From CAZFQG01 sp964520785 (GTDB lineage: Bacteria; Planctomycetota; Planctomycetia; Pirellulales; Thermoguttaceae), in NCBI GenBank assembly GCA_964520785.1, contig CAZFQG010000045.1, positions 1 through 35,469 on the forward strand: DNA of 35,469 nucleotides, in the 5' to 3' direction. The notes beneath the pieces were generated by a model that was not told the origin of the DNA, ran no database searches, and worked only from the letters and a program-made list of their open reading frames with translations. Position numbers and translations under genes: made by a program. Positions 16,688-24,651 of this stretch are shown in pieces; the first letter of the stretch is position 1; each line of letters opens with the position of its first letter.

Positions 16688-16705
16688 GGCCCGAGGGATC
16701 GGGCC
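16688..16705 (+). terminator. Hairpin just after the YhaN-like gene
   Basis: GGCCCGA (16688-16694) pairs perfectly with TCGGGCC (16699-16705) around a GGGA loop, starting four bases after the stop codon. No T-run follows, so intrinsic termination is uncertain. A second stem, CTAATCGC/GCGATTAG at 16719-16740, follows closely and may add to it. Confidence 0.5.
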
Positions 16706-16861
16706 GTTCGAAGTGCGCCTAATCGCGCAGCGGCGATTAGCTTATCGCCGTGCCGTTGTTCGCGGTTCGATCCGCGATGTCCTGTTTTTTGGAGGCGTTG
16801 CCGGGCGCTCCCGGCGGAGCCAACGGGGCCGCATTTATACGCGGCCGAGCGAATCAACCCA

Positions 16862-16890
16862 TTGACCCCGTATAGCCGAACTGTCATAAT
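16862..16890 (+). promoter_or_regulatory. Putative sigma70-like promoter for the first nitroreductase
   Basis: TTGACC (16862-16867) and CATAAT (16885-16890) are exactly 17 bases apart, each matching consensus at five of six positions. The leader to the ATG at 17007 would be about 110 bases. Confidence 0.55.
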
Positions 16891-17006
16891 TGAGGTCGTG
16901 TCGATGACGGTTTCCGGTGCGCCGCGCGCGTCGGGATCGGCAAAAATGTTATCGAGCGGTGGATTCACCCGCGCCGCTGGCTTTCGTCTTACGGAAAGGA
17001 ACTCCC

Positions 17007-17525
17007 ATGAATGAAACATTACTTCCCATCTTTTCCCGTCGCAGCGTGCGGCGTTTCGAGGCGCGGGAAGTCTCCGAATCGCTTATCCACGATATCCTGG
17101 AGGCGGCCATGGCGGCTCCCTCCGCCGTAGCCAAGGATCCGTGGCATTTCGTGGTCGTGAAGGATCCGGCGCGTCGTGAAGCGATTGCCGAGGGGCTCCC
17201 GAACGGAAAGTTCCTGGCATCCGCGGCGGTGGCGTTGGTGGTGGTGGGAGATTTGGACAAGGCGCACGACCGGCAGCTTTCTTACCTGCTGCAGGACTGC
17301 ACCGCCGCCGTTGAAAACGCGCTATTGGCCGCCAGTATGCTGGGTCTTGGCGCCTGCTGGCTCGGCGTTCATCCACGCGAGGACCGCGTGCGCCACGTCC
17401 GGGAGGTATGCCGGATGCCCGAGACCATGCTCCCTTTGGCCGTGATTGCCTTGGGCCACCCCGGGGAAGAAAAAGAACCTCGTACGCGGTACCAGCGGAG
17501 CCGCGTTCATTTCGAGACCTGGTAG
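17007..17525 (+). CDS. Nitroreductase-family flavoprotein (short type)
   Basis: This 172-residue protein has the nitroreductase fold: FSRRSVRRFEAREVSESLIHDILEAA with FMN-contacting Arg-Ser-Val-Arg-Arg, AAPSAVAKDPWHFVVV, and LGLGACWLGVHPREDRVRHVRE at the cofactor loop. It should bind FMN, work as a homodimer and reduce a nitro, quinone or similar acceptor with NAD(P)H. Length is typical of small members (about 170-190). AAGGA lies 8 bases before the ATG at 17007. It stands alone on its strand and faces the second nitroreductase, which is a different subtype, so they are not a recent duplicate. Substrate unknown. Confidence 0.9.
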   Translation: MNETLLPIFSRRSVRRFEAREVSESLIHDILEAAMAAPSAVAKDPWHFVVVKDPARREAIAEGLPNGKFLASAAVALVVVGDLDKAHDRQLSYLLQDCTAAVENALLAASMLGLGACWLGVHPREDRVRHVREVCRMPETMLPLAVIALGHPGEEKEPRTRYQRSRVHFETW

Positions 17526-17775
17526 CGGGGAAGGTTGGCGGCGCCGCGAACACAGTGGTCCGGCGAAGGGCCTGACACGATCCGACTCGGCGGGGAGAGG
17601 CCGTTGGCGTATCGCGTCCTGCCCAATCAATGATCGCGAAAACACTCGGACATCCATGGATCGAGATGCGTTCGAATCGCGCTATCCCGGCGTTGGCCGT
17701 TGTTTTCACCCCCTGAAAGAACTACCTGCCAGAAAGTTCCGGCATGGGGCCGCGCGAAGGGGGGCCGCGACCGGA

Positions 17776-18354
17776 CTACTCGAAGCTCAGAAGGATCTCG
17801 TACATCGTCCGTTTCGGGACGTGGTGGATGTCGTCTTCGTCGCGCCAGTAGTTGATTTCGCTGGGGCTTTCGGCGTCTTCGAGGACGACCGTCTCCGCCG
17901 GTTCGCCGAGGGCGACCGCCAGAAGGATCGCGAAGCGCGATGGGATACTCAGTTCTTCACGGAGGGCATCCCGATTGATCGAACCGACGAGGCATCCGCC
18001 CCATCCCCGCTCCGCGGCCGCCAGAAGGATCGTTTGGGCGACGATACCGGGGTCGACGTTGAAGCTGGTGCTGATCTCCGTGTCACCCAGAATGAGGATG
18101 TACCCCGTGGGCCGTTCTTCTTCCGCCGGGCCGGGCCAATCGGGGAGGGCCGCCGCCCATGCGAGATGGGGAAATATCCGCGCGTTATCCTCCGGTTTCC
18201 AATAGATGGCGTATTTCAGCGGCTGGCGGTTCGCCGACGAGGGGCACAGACGCGTCAACTCGACCAGTTGATACAAAGTCCGCTCGTCGAGCGCGCGATT
18301 CGGATTGAACCGCCGATAACTCCGCGTCCTCATTAGCAAATCTTTGATCGCCAT
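17776..18354 (-). CDS. Nitroreductase-family flavoprotein (second type)
   Basis: This 192-residue FMN-dependent oxidoreductase has RTRSYRRFNPNRALDERTL at the N-terminus, CPSSANRQPLKYAIYW, GYILILGDTEIS, and the closing INYWRDEDDIHHVPKR, a motif typical of a subgroup of nitroreductases. AAERGWGGCLVGSINRDALRE is the cofactor loop. GGAG lies 8 bases before the ATG at 18354, and upstream in-frame extension to 18492 has no family support. It converges with the other nitroreductase over a 250-base gap that holds no other gene. The physiological acceptor cannot be read; family members reduce nitro compounds, quinones or flavins. Confidence 0.9.
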   Translation of the reverse strand: MAIKDLLMRTRSYRRFNPNRALDERTLYQLVELTRLCPSSANRQPLKYAIYWKPEDNARIFPHLAWAAALPDWPGPAEEERPTGYILILGDTEISTSFNVDPGIVAQTILLAAAERGWGGCLVGSINRDALREELSIPSRFAILLAVALGEPAETVVLEDAESPSEINYWRDEDDIHHVPKRTMYEILLSFE

Positions 18355-18600
18355 CGCATTCGCTCCGTCCGAAGAACCTGAAGAATCCCAAGGCCCTTTA
18401 GAGAAACGGATGTTCAACCGGTTGTCAAGGGGGTTCGGAGCATCTCGCGAGGCGAAGACGAAAAGCCTGCGCAAACAATTCGCGTTAGGCAAGATGCATA
18501 CCGCCGCGACCGTACCGCGCGGTCCACCGAAACATCCGCTTCGCGCATCGCGTTTCCGCGCGTCTTTGGATTTTTCGCCCGCCGGATCTCAGGCCGGGCA

Positions 18601-20028
18601 TCATCTTCTTTCGAACGCGAAGAGCTTCGCATTCCCTTTCACGGAGAAATGCAACCGGACCGGCTTCCCGATGAACGCTTCGGGGAGGGTCTTGCCGTGC
18701 CAGAGCACCGGGTGGCGAAAGCCGTTGGAGCGGATCGGCGGGGCGTCGTTGTGGCCGAAGGCGGGAATTTCGGCCCCATCCTCGGCAAGCAACGCGACGC
18801 GGATCTCCCCGTCCCGGCCATCGGCGTTGACGGTGATTCGCATGTCCTTTTCAAGCACGAACGGCTTCGTCCGCAATTCCGACGCGGCGCACTCGGCCAT
18901 GATCGCGACGAACCGGTTGACCGGCAAGCACGCCAGGCCGATCGCGGCATTCCGATCGCGGTCATCGTGGGCCGCGTCCCAGCCGCCGTAGAAGAACTGC
19001 ATCGTATCGCCACGAATAACCGGCGCGACGGCGAAGATCATGCCCGCGTCCCAGCTTCCTTCCGGACCGTTAGGAATGAAGGTGGCCTGATCCGCGACTC
19101 GGAACCATGATTTTCCGTCATAGCTGGCGGCAAGTTGCGTGTCGATCCGTTTGGTGGTCTTGCTTTTGTATATCCGCAACACACCGAAGTACATTCCGGA
19201 CGTCTTGAATGCGCCCATCCCGTACGATTCCGGATCCTGCCGGTCGTTGGCGTGGCGGATAACCGGCTCGGGGGTAGACCAGTTTATGAAATCGTCGCTT
19301 TCGGCCCGAACGATCTGACGGTGACTCGGAAACGGATCGGCCCAGCCCTTCGCGAAGACGAGGAACTTGCGAGTATCAAGGTCCTGCATGACGTTGATGA
19401 CGTCGCTGATCGCGTTTTCCTGCTTCTGGGCGACCAGGACCGGCCGCTCCTGAAGCCTTGTCCAATGGATGCCGTCCGGAGAGAAGGCGATCATCATTCC
19501 CGAATCCCCACCGTAGGCGTCGTGCCCGCAGAAATCCCAGAAGGCCATTTTGTAGCGGCGCCGGGGATCCTTGGCGAAGGGATCCTTTACGACGCTGGGG
19601 GAATAGGCATCGTGGAACCCGGCGTTTTGCAGGACGATATTGTTTTCCTTGGACCCCTGCCATTCAAACAGTCCCAAATCCGGACGCTTCCAGGTCAATC
19701 CGTCGTTACTGGTCGCGTAGAGAAACGGCGTCCGCGTCACCATCGGCTGACCGTAGTTGTAGCTCTGATACCACATCTTGTAGATGCCGTCCTCCTCGTC
19801 GAAGATTACCGTACCGAAGAGGTAGGGGTTAAGGTCCCATTTGCCGTTACCGCGGAAAATCGGTTCCGGCAGTTTCTCCGGTTGCTGCAATACCCGCTTG
19901 ATGCGGTAGCTCTCCGCGACGAACGCATCGTCGATGAAGAGGCACGGGTTGGGGACTTCGGCCGCCGGCGCCGCAATGGCGACGAGGAGAAGCATCGCGA
20001 GGGTCCACGAAGTTGCGCTGCGTTTCAT
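18601..20028 (-). CDS. Secreted beta-propeller glycoside hydrolase-like protein
   Basis: This 475-residue protein starts MKRSATSWTLAMLLLVAIAA followed by PAAE, a Sec signal peptide. The body has repeating bladed-sheet units: YKMWYQSYNY, LYATSNDGLTWKRPDLGLFEW, MMIAFSPDGIHWTRL, RAESDDFINWSTPEPVIRH and AASYDGKSWFRV, the S-x-D-G-x-x-W pattern of five-bladed propeller glycosidases (GH32/43/68-like) and sialidase-type repeats. The last 120 residues resemble a beta-sandwich. AAGG lies 8 bases before the ATG at 20028, with a good promoter pair upstream. The catalytic acids cannot be named with confidence. It likely acts on glycans outside the cytoplasm. Confidence 0.8.
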   Translation of the reverse strand: MKRSATSWTLAMLLLVAIAAPAAEVPNPCLFIDDAFVAESYRIKRVLQQPEKLPEPIFRGNGKWDLNPYLFGTVIFDEEDGIYKMWYQSYNYGQPMVTRTPFLYATSNDGLTWKRPDLGLFEWQGSKENNIVLQNAGFHDAYSPSVVKDPFAKDPRRRYKMAFWDFCGHDAYGGDSGMMIAFSPDGIHWTRLQERPVLVAQKQENAISDVINVMQDLDTRKFLVFAKGWADPFPSHRQIVRAESDDFINWSTPEPVIRHANDRQDPESYGMGAFKTSGMYFGVLRIYKSKTTKRIDTQLAASYDGKSWFRVADQATFIPNGPEGSWDAGMIFAVAPVIRGDTMQFFYGGWDAAHDDRDRNAAIGLACLPVNRFVAIMAECAASELRTKPFVLEKDMRITVNADGRDGEIRVALLAEDGAEIPAFGHNDAPPIRSNGFRHPVLWHGKTLPEAFIGKPVRLHFSVKGNAKLFAFERR

Positions 20029-20074
20029 TGGAATACCTTCGGAGGAACGAAAACGGTTTAAACATGCGAACCCC

Positions 20075-20103
20075 AGTATACACGCCAACCGGCGGCGGTG
20101 CAA
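20075..20103 (-). promoter_or_regulatory. Putative promoter for the propeller glycosidase-like gene
   Basis: On the minus strand TTGCAC (20098-20103) and TATACT (20075-20080) are 17 bases apart, with TG just before the -10. The leader would be about 40 bases. Confidence 0.45.
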
Positions 20104-20177
20104 GGCGCCCCGCTGCCGATTGCCGTAAAGGGTTCCTTCCGGCGAGAAGCCATGCCCAGCTCGCGACTCACCGGCGA

Positions 20178-20206
20178 TTTGCACGGGGTCCGAGAGGTCT
20201 TATAAT
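20178..20206 (+). promoter_or_regulatory. Putative promoter for the ceramidase-like operon
   Basis: A perfect TATAAT (20201-20206) is preceded after 17 bases by TTTGCA (20178-20183). The leader to the ATG at 20249 would be about 36 bases. It is divergent from the promoter at 20075-20103. Confidence 0.5.
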
Positions 20207-20248
20207 GAATGAAACCACGAACAACGATCTTTTTTCAAGGAACGACCC

Positions 20249-21796
20249 ATGCGCGCGGCTTCTCGTTGGCGAGTCGTGTTGATCCTCGCCTTTTTGACCG
20301 GCACGGCCGGAATCGGCTTCGGCGCGGAATCCGTTCCGCCGCGGCTGAGGGTCGCCGCCGACCGATTCGCGACGGCCGCCGACGTTGGCGCGGCGAGCTA
20401 CGGCCGGACGGACTCCCGAATCGAGACGGTCGCCGGTCCCATGAACACGACGGTGCTGCTGCTGGAGGACGGCGAGGATGTTCTGTGCGTCATCGCTTCG
20501 GATTTCCACGTCAATTCCCTGAACCTTTCGCGGTTTCTTCGCGCTCGGGCGGCCGAGGCGCTCGGGCTGGACGCATCGCGGATTCTGTTCTTCTCTTCGC
20601 ACAACCACAGCGTGCCGAAGTTCGCCGAGGGAGAGATATCGGCGTACACCTCCTACGAACTCTCGCCGGACGAGTGGCCGGAACTGACCCTGACGCCGGT
20701 CGGAGAAGCCTTCGTCAAGACACTCAAGAAACGGCTGCTGGAATTGCCGGCGGCGCTGAAGCCGGCGACCGTCCATTGGGTACAAGGGGAGGAGGGACGC
20801 ATCACCTACAACCGCAAAGGCCGCCGTGCCGACGGATCGACCTACTTCATGCGCGAGGAGGATCGCGAACAAGTCGGCGCGGACTTCAACGGCGACATCG
20901 ACCGGCAGGTGCCGGTCATCGTCTTCCGTGGGGAGGACGACGCGCCAATCGCCGCCCTCATGCAGTTCACCGGCCATCCCGTCACCAGCTATCATCCCGA
21001 GCGTCCCGTGGTCTTCGGCGACTGGCCGGCGGTCGCGGCGGATATTCTGGGGCGGCGGCTCGGTGGCAACGGACCGCCGGTTCCGGTCGCCTTCCTACAG
21101 GGATGCGCCGGAGACGTGAATTCGAAGGAGATGTTCCGCGGCGGGGTCGAGCGCGCGACCGAGTTCGGCAAGATGCTCGCCGAGAGCGCGATTGAGGTCC
21201 TCGGCGATCTGAAGCCTTCGCGACGGGACGGGATGGATTACGCCGTCAAGACGGTCGGCCTACCCCTGGCTTTGCTGCCGCCCGTCGAAACGCTCCGCGC
21301 GGAACTCGACGAGATGAAGGAGTTCATCCGCCGCGCCGACGCCGGAAGCGAAGATACGCTGGAGTGCGTGGGGTTGAATTTTCCGAGGGCCCTCTCGCCG
21401 GAGTATCGCGGCAGGCTGGTCAAGTTGATTCTCCCTTGGAACGAGTGGGCCCTCCAGCGGCATACCGCGGGCGAGGCGGATTCTGTGCCGCGAACGCTCG
21501 ATTTGCCGATTTACGTCCTTCGCCTGGGGGACGTCGGCATCGTCGGGATGCCGTGCGAACCGTTTCTGGGAATCGGCCGGCGGATGCGAAACCGATCTCC
21601 GTTTCCCCTGACGATCCCCTGCGGTTACACGAACGGTTCGCACGGTTACATTACCGACGGGCCGAACACCGGGGACCGCGAGTACATGAGCGCGTTCCAC
21701 CGCTATACGAAGTTCCGCCCGCCTTTCGCAAAACCGGCCGGCGACGTGTTGGCCGACGAAGCGGTGGAGATTCTCGAAGGTTTCGCTAAGGAATAG
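20249..21796 (+). CDS. Secreted neutral/alkaline ceramidase-like protein
   Basis: This 515-residue protein has a Sec signal peptide (RWRVVLILAFLTGTAGIGFG, then AES) and the look of the neutral ceramidase N-terminal domain: FFSSHNHSVP with His118 and His120, a FTGHPVTSY segment whose His is the usual metal ligand, and AFLQGCAGDVNS, matching the Q-G-x-x-G-D-x-(S/N) stretch of ceramidases. It lacks the C-terminal immunoglobulin-like domain of full ceramidases, as do many planctomycete homologs. An amidase activity on lipids or other N-acyl substrates is inferred. AAGGA lies 8 bases before the ATG. The acyltransferase gene follows 10 bases after its stop, so they form an operon. Confidence 0.82.
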   Translation: MRAASRWRVVLILAFLTGTAGIGFGAESVPPRLRVAADRFATAADVGAASYGRTDSRIETVAGPMNTTVLLLEDGEDVLCVIASDFHVNSLNLSRFLRARAAEALGLDASRILFFSSHNHSVPKFAEGEISAYTSYELSPDEWPELTLTPVGEAFVKTLKKRLLELPAALKPATVHWVQGEEGRITYNRKGRRADGSTYFMREEDREQVGADFNGDIDRQVPVIVFRGEDDAPIAALMQFTGHPVTSYHPERPVVFGDWPAVAADILGRRLGGNGPPVPVAFLQGCAGDVNSKEMFRGGVERATEFGKMLAESAIEVLGDLKPSRRDGMDYAVKTVGLPLALLPPVETLRAELDEMKEFIRRADAGSEDTLECVGLNFPRALSPEYRGRLVKLILPWNEWALQRHTAGEADSVPRTLDLPIYVLRLGDVGIVGMPCEPFLGIGRRMRNRSPFPLTIPCGYTNGSHGYITDGPNTGDREYMSAFHRYTKFRPPFAKPAGDVLADEAVEILEGFAKE

Positions 21797-21806
21797 AGGG
21801 AACGGC

Positions 21807-22460
21807 ATGCCGCGCGAATCGTATTGCGAAATCGGTCCGCATGGGCGGATCGACGAAGACGTGATCCTCGGATATCGGTTCGCCGGCGATTCCGCACCGT
21901 TGAGAATCGGTTCGTACGCGATCATTCGCTCCGGTTCGATCCTGTACGCCGACACGACCATCGGCGAGAGGTTCTCGTGCGGGCACCAGGCCTTGATCCG
22001 CGGGCGGATCATGATCGGCGACCGGGTGGTCGTACATCACAAGGTGACGTTGGAGGGCAATTTGGAGATCGGTTCGGGGGTGAAGATCATGGCCCACGTA
22101 TACGTTCCCAGCCGGACGAAGATTGGCGACATGGTCTTCATCGGGCCGAACGTGACGATCCTCAACGACAAACGGCCCATGCGAACACAGACACGGCTTG
22201 CGCCGGTGGTCATCGAGGATCATGTAACCATCGGCGGCGGCGTTACAATCTGCCCAGGCGTGACGGTCGGGGCGAGCTCCTTCGTCGCGGCCGGAGCCGT
22301 ACTGACGAAAGATGTCCCGCCTCGGATGCTCGCGATCGGTTCCCCGGCGCGGTTCCGATCGCTTCCCGCGGAGCTCGCCGGCGGAAACCTCCCGGAGAAC
22401 ATGCTGCCGCAGACCGACTTGTTCGGGGCACCATCGGATGACTCCTGGAGGAGGGAATAG
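21807..22460 (+). CDS. Hexapeptide-repeat (left-handed beta helix) acyltransferase
   Basis: This 217-residue protein shows imperfect [LIV]-G-x4 hexads from about residue 20 to 180: LRIGSYAIIRSGSILYAD, IGDRVVVHHKVTLEGNLEI, IGDMVFIGPNVTI, VVIEDHVTIGGGVTICPGVT and VGASSFVAAGAVLTKDVPPR. The last piece and AIGSPAR (usually V-x-G-x-P-A) are typical of sugar O- or N-acetyltransferases of the WbbJ/NeuD/WbpD kind. It should work as a trimer with acetyl-CoA, in the cytoplasm. GAGGG lies ahead of the ATG at 21807, ten bases after the ceramidase-like gene. Acceptor is probably a sugar or nucleotide sugar; this is inferred from family only. Confidence 0.9.
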   Translation: MPRESYCEIGPHGRIDEDVILGYRFAGDSAPLRIGSYAIIRSGSILYADTTIGERFSCGHQALIRGRIMIGDRVVVHHKVTLEGNLEIGSGVKIMAHVYVPSRTKIGDMVFIGPNVTILNDKRPMRTQTRLAPVVIEDHVTIGGGVTICPGVTVGASSFVAAGAVLTKDVPPRMLAIGSPARFRSLPAELAGGNLPENMLPQTDLFGAPSDDSWRRE

Positions 22461-22531
22461 ACTTTCGGAGGCTCCTCGTCCAAGGGGCTGAATTCCCGAA
22501 GGATCAGGGCGCATCGCCGGGCACTATTTCG

Positions 22532-23521
22532 TCAATCGGCCCGAATCGTTCGCGTTAGCAGGAGTGCCAGGAAGAACGGCCCTCCCAGAAGCGCGGTAAG
22601 GACGCCGACTGGGAGTTCCGTCGGCGGCATGATGCACCGCGCGGCCGTGTCGCAGGCAATGAGGAACGCACCGCCGAAAAGCCACGTGGCCGGGAGAAGG
22701 CGGTGGTGGTCGGGGCCGAAAGCGAGGCGGCACATGTGAGGGACCATCAGGCCGACGAAACCGATGGGCCCGCAGATCGACACCACCGTACCGACGGCGA
22801 GGCTCGCGGCGAAGAAGAGGCGGCGTTTGACCGCGTCGACGGCGACCCCTCTGGCGGCCGCGATTTCTCCGCCGCAGGCGAGGAGGTTCAGCTCGCGTGC
22901 GTGGAAGAGAAGAATGCCACAACCGAGGAGGACGCCGGGAAGCAGGCTGTAGGCGTCGGCGAATCCGACGGTCCCGGCCAGGCCACCCATGATCCAGCGG
23001 AGGATGCGGTACGACTGGGTGAAGTCGCTGAGGTACTGAATCAGCAGGATCAGGCTCGAGAAGAAATAGCTGATCGCCACGCCGGCGAGGAGCATTCCGG
23101 CGTTGGAGAACCCGCGGCGAAGGCGAGTCAGCGCGTAGACGAGGCCGACGGTGGCCATCGCGCCGGCCAGGGCGAACCAGGTGCGGCCGGGGAGGAACCA
23201 GGTCGCGAAGGAGAATCCGGCGGCAACGTATAGGGCGACCCCCAACGAGGCCCCGCTGGCGACGCCGAGCGTGAACGGAGTGGCGAGCGGATTGCGGAAC
23301 ACGGCCTGAAACGCGGCCCCGGCGGCGGCCAGCCCCGCGCCGGCCAGGAAGGCGACGCAAATCCGCGGCAGGCGGAGTTCCCACAATACGGCGATTTGAA
23401 CGTCGGACCCCTCTCCCCACAGCGCGGAGACCGGAACGGAGTGAACGCCGGCGAACAAGGCGACCACCGCGACACCCACGACGAATACACACCCTGCGAC
23501 GAGGACGAGGGCCGTCTTCAT
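22532..23521 (-). CDS. FecCD/BtuC-family ABC transporter permease
   Basis: This 329-residue inner-membrane protein has about nine to ten hydrophobic helices and the family landmarks LWELRLPRICVAFLAGAGLA, AFQAVFRNPLATPFTLGVAS with the NPLA motif, GLMVPHMCRLAFGPDHH (the GxxxPH cytoplasmic loop that meets the ATPase) and LPVGVLTALLGGPFFLALL at the end. Members import iron-siderophores, haem or cobalamin. The ATG at 23521 overlaps the ATPase stop as ATGA, so the pair is translationally coupled. No periplasmic binding protein gene is adjacent; it must lie elsewhere. Substrate cannot be read. Confidence 0.94.
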   Translation of the reverse strand: MKTALVLVAGCVFVVGVAVVALFAGVHSVPVSALWGEGSDVQIAVLWELRLPRICVAFLAGAGLAAAGAAFQAVFRNPLATPFTLGVASGASLGVALYVAAGFSFATWFLPGRTWFALAGAMATVGLVYALTRLRRGFSNAGMLLAGVAISYFFSSLILLIQYLSDFTQSYRILRWIMGGLAGTVGFADAYSLLPGVLLGCGILLFHARELNLLACGGEIAAARGVAVDAVKRRLFFAASLAVGTVVSICGPIGFVGLMVPHMCRLAFGPDHHRLLPATWLFGGAFLIACDTAARCIMPPTELPVGVLTALLGGPFFLALLLTRTIRAD

Positions 23522-24318
23522 GCGACATCTCCCGAATCGGCGCGAGGAACCACCATCGGCGGACCGGTTCCCGGATGCGGAACCGTGATGAAGGAACCGC
23601 CATAGATCGACCCGAGGACGTCCGGGCACATGAGCGACTCGGGGGGGCCGTCGAAGACGATCCGCCCTTCGGACAGGGCCAAAATCCGGTCGCTTTCGAC
23701 TGCCGCGCGGTTGACGTCGTGCGTTACCGAGAGGACGCTCAGCGACCCGGCGACGCGAGCGCGGGCCAGGGCGAGAACCTCGCGGATTTCATCCTGGTGG
23801 CGATAGTCGAGAAACGCGGTCGGTTCGTCGAGGAACAGCAGCGGCGTTTCCTGCGCCAGGGCCGCGGCGAAATAGGCCCGTTGCCGCTCTCCACCGCTGA
23901 GGGCATCCATCCGCCGCGAGGCCAGCGGCGCCAGGTCGGTCAGTTCCATCGCCTCACGCGCCGCGGCGCGGTCCGCCTCGCGCAGGGTCGAAAAGGGGCT
24001 CAGGTGCGGAAACCGCGCCAGCAGGACGAACTCCTCGACCGTGAAGGGGACGGTGAGTTCTTCCGCCTGAGGGACATAGGCGACCAGTCGGGCCAGCTCT
24101 TTCTGGCGGAGCGATTCCAGCGGCCGCCCCATCAACCGGACCTCCCCGGAATACGCGGGGAGCATCCGAAGCAGGCATTTTAGGAGGGTCGTCTTTCCCG
24201 CCCCATTGGGCCCGATGACGGAAACAGTCTCCCCCTGGCGCATTTCGAAGGAAACGTCCGTCAAAACGCGGCGTTTTCCCCGGCGGAACGTCAGATTGGA
24301 AACAACAAGGGCGGGCAT
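23518..24318 (-). CDS. FecE/BtuD-family ABC transporter ATPase
   Basis: This 266-residue cytoplasmic subunit energises the permease encoded just after it. Walker A is GPNGAGKTT (residues 36-44), the Q-loop lies in VAYVPQAEEL, the signature is LSGGERQRAYFAAAL, Walker B LLFLDEPTAFLD and the switch His is in SVTHDVNRA. About 25 residues extend beyond the usual end. The ATG at 24318 is reached from a promoter-like pair at 24384-24412, leaving a leader of only about 65 bases, too short for a cobalamin riboswitch. It is divergent from the methyltransferase-like gene. Confidence 0.95.
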   Translation of the reverse strand: MPALVVSNLTFRRGKRRVLTDVSFEMRQGETVSVIGPNGAGKTTLLKCLLRMLPAYSGEVRLMGRPLESLRQKELARLVAYVPQAEELTVPFTVEEFVLLARFPHLSPFSTLREADRAAAREAMELTDLAPLASRRMDALSGGERQRAYFAAALAQETPLLFLDEPTAFLDYRHQDEIREVLALARARVAGSLSVLSVTHDVNRAAVESDRILALSEGRIVFDGPPESLMCPDVLGSIYGGSFITVPHPGTGPPMVVPRADSGDVA

Positions 24319-24383
24319 GGAGGGCGTTCGAGCAGCCTTTCAGGCAACTCGGAAATGGGGATAATGATCCTTGCGAGGACTCC

Positions 24384-24412
24384 ATTGTAACAGAGCGGAA
24401 TGCGTCGGCCAA
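24384..24412 (-). promoter_or_regulatory. Putative promoter for the ABC transporter genes
   Basis: On the minus strand TTGGCC (24407-24412) and TACAAT (24384-24389) are 17 bases apart; the -10 matches at five of six positions. Confidence 0.45.
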
Positions 24413-24428
24413 GGACCAACGCGGGCGG

Positions 24429-24457
24429 TTGTGTCACCGATCCCTCTCGGCTAGAAT
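24429..24457 (+). promoter_or_regulatory. Putative promoter for the methyltransferase-thioredoxin gene
   Basis: TTGTGT (24429-24434) and TAGAAT (24452-24457) are 17 bases apart. The -10 is good, the -35 poor. A message from here would carry the small inverted-repeat element at 24505-24611 in its leader. Confidence 0.35.
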
Positions 24458-24504
24458 GGTCGGGTTGCGACCCGAGGGATCAAGGGGGCGAAACGCCGCA
24501 ACCT

Positions 24505-24611
24505 AGTGCTTTGTCAACACTAAGATTTTGGGTTGGCAGCACGCGGAAGTACCGCAATCGCGCGGATGAAACCGAGCCGTCAACCCCAATTCCTACGTTT
24601 GACAAAGCACT
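24505..24611. mobile_element. Small non-autonomous inverted-repeat element (MITE-like)
   Basis: The 107-base element begins AGTGCTTTGTCAA (24505-24517) and ends with the exact inverse TTGACAAAGCACT (24599-24611). The similarity extends inward over about 30 bases with a few changes (GATTTTGGGTT on the left, AACCCCAATTC on the right). There is no gene inside. The same 13-base end occurs again at 35417, showing it is a dispersed repeat. CTAG overlaps the left end; no clear target duplication is seen. It sits between the gene's likely promoter and its ribosome site, 40 bases before the ATG at 24652. A mobilising transposase is not in the window. Confidence 0.75.
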
Positions 24612-24651
24612 GGGCCGACACACAACGTTTTCAACGTCTGAAGGAATCGCC

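Larger units (their letters stand above)
16684..17006. other. Intergenic stretch between the ATPase and nitroreductase genes
   Basis: These 323 bases hold two stem-loops (16688-16705 and 16719-16740) behind the ATPase gene and a promoter-like pair at 16862-16890 ahead of the nitroreductase. No gene is seen. Confidence 0.55.

Noticed and set aside
14470..17019. Very long open frame (849 codons) antisense to the YhaN-like gene
   Set aside because: It mirrors a GC-rich coiled-coil gene and its translation is Arg/Gly/Pro-rich with no motif; the sense strand has all ATPase motifs.
24319..24383. Cobalamin riboswitch before the ABC transporter
   Set aside because: The leader is only about 65 bases from the promoter-like pair and no conserved box of that riboswitch was seen.
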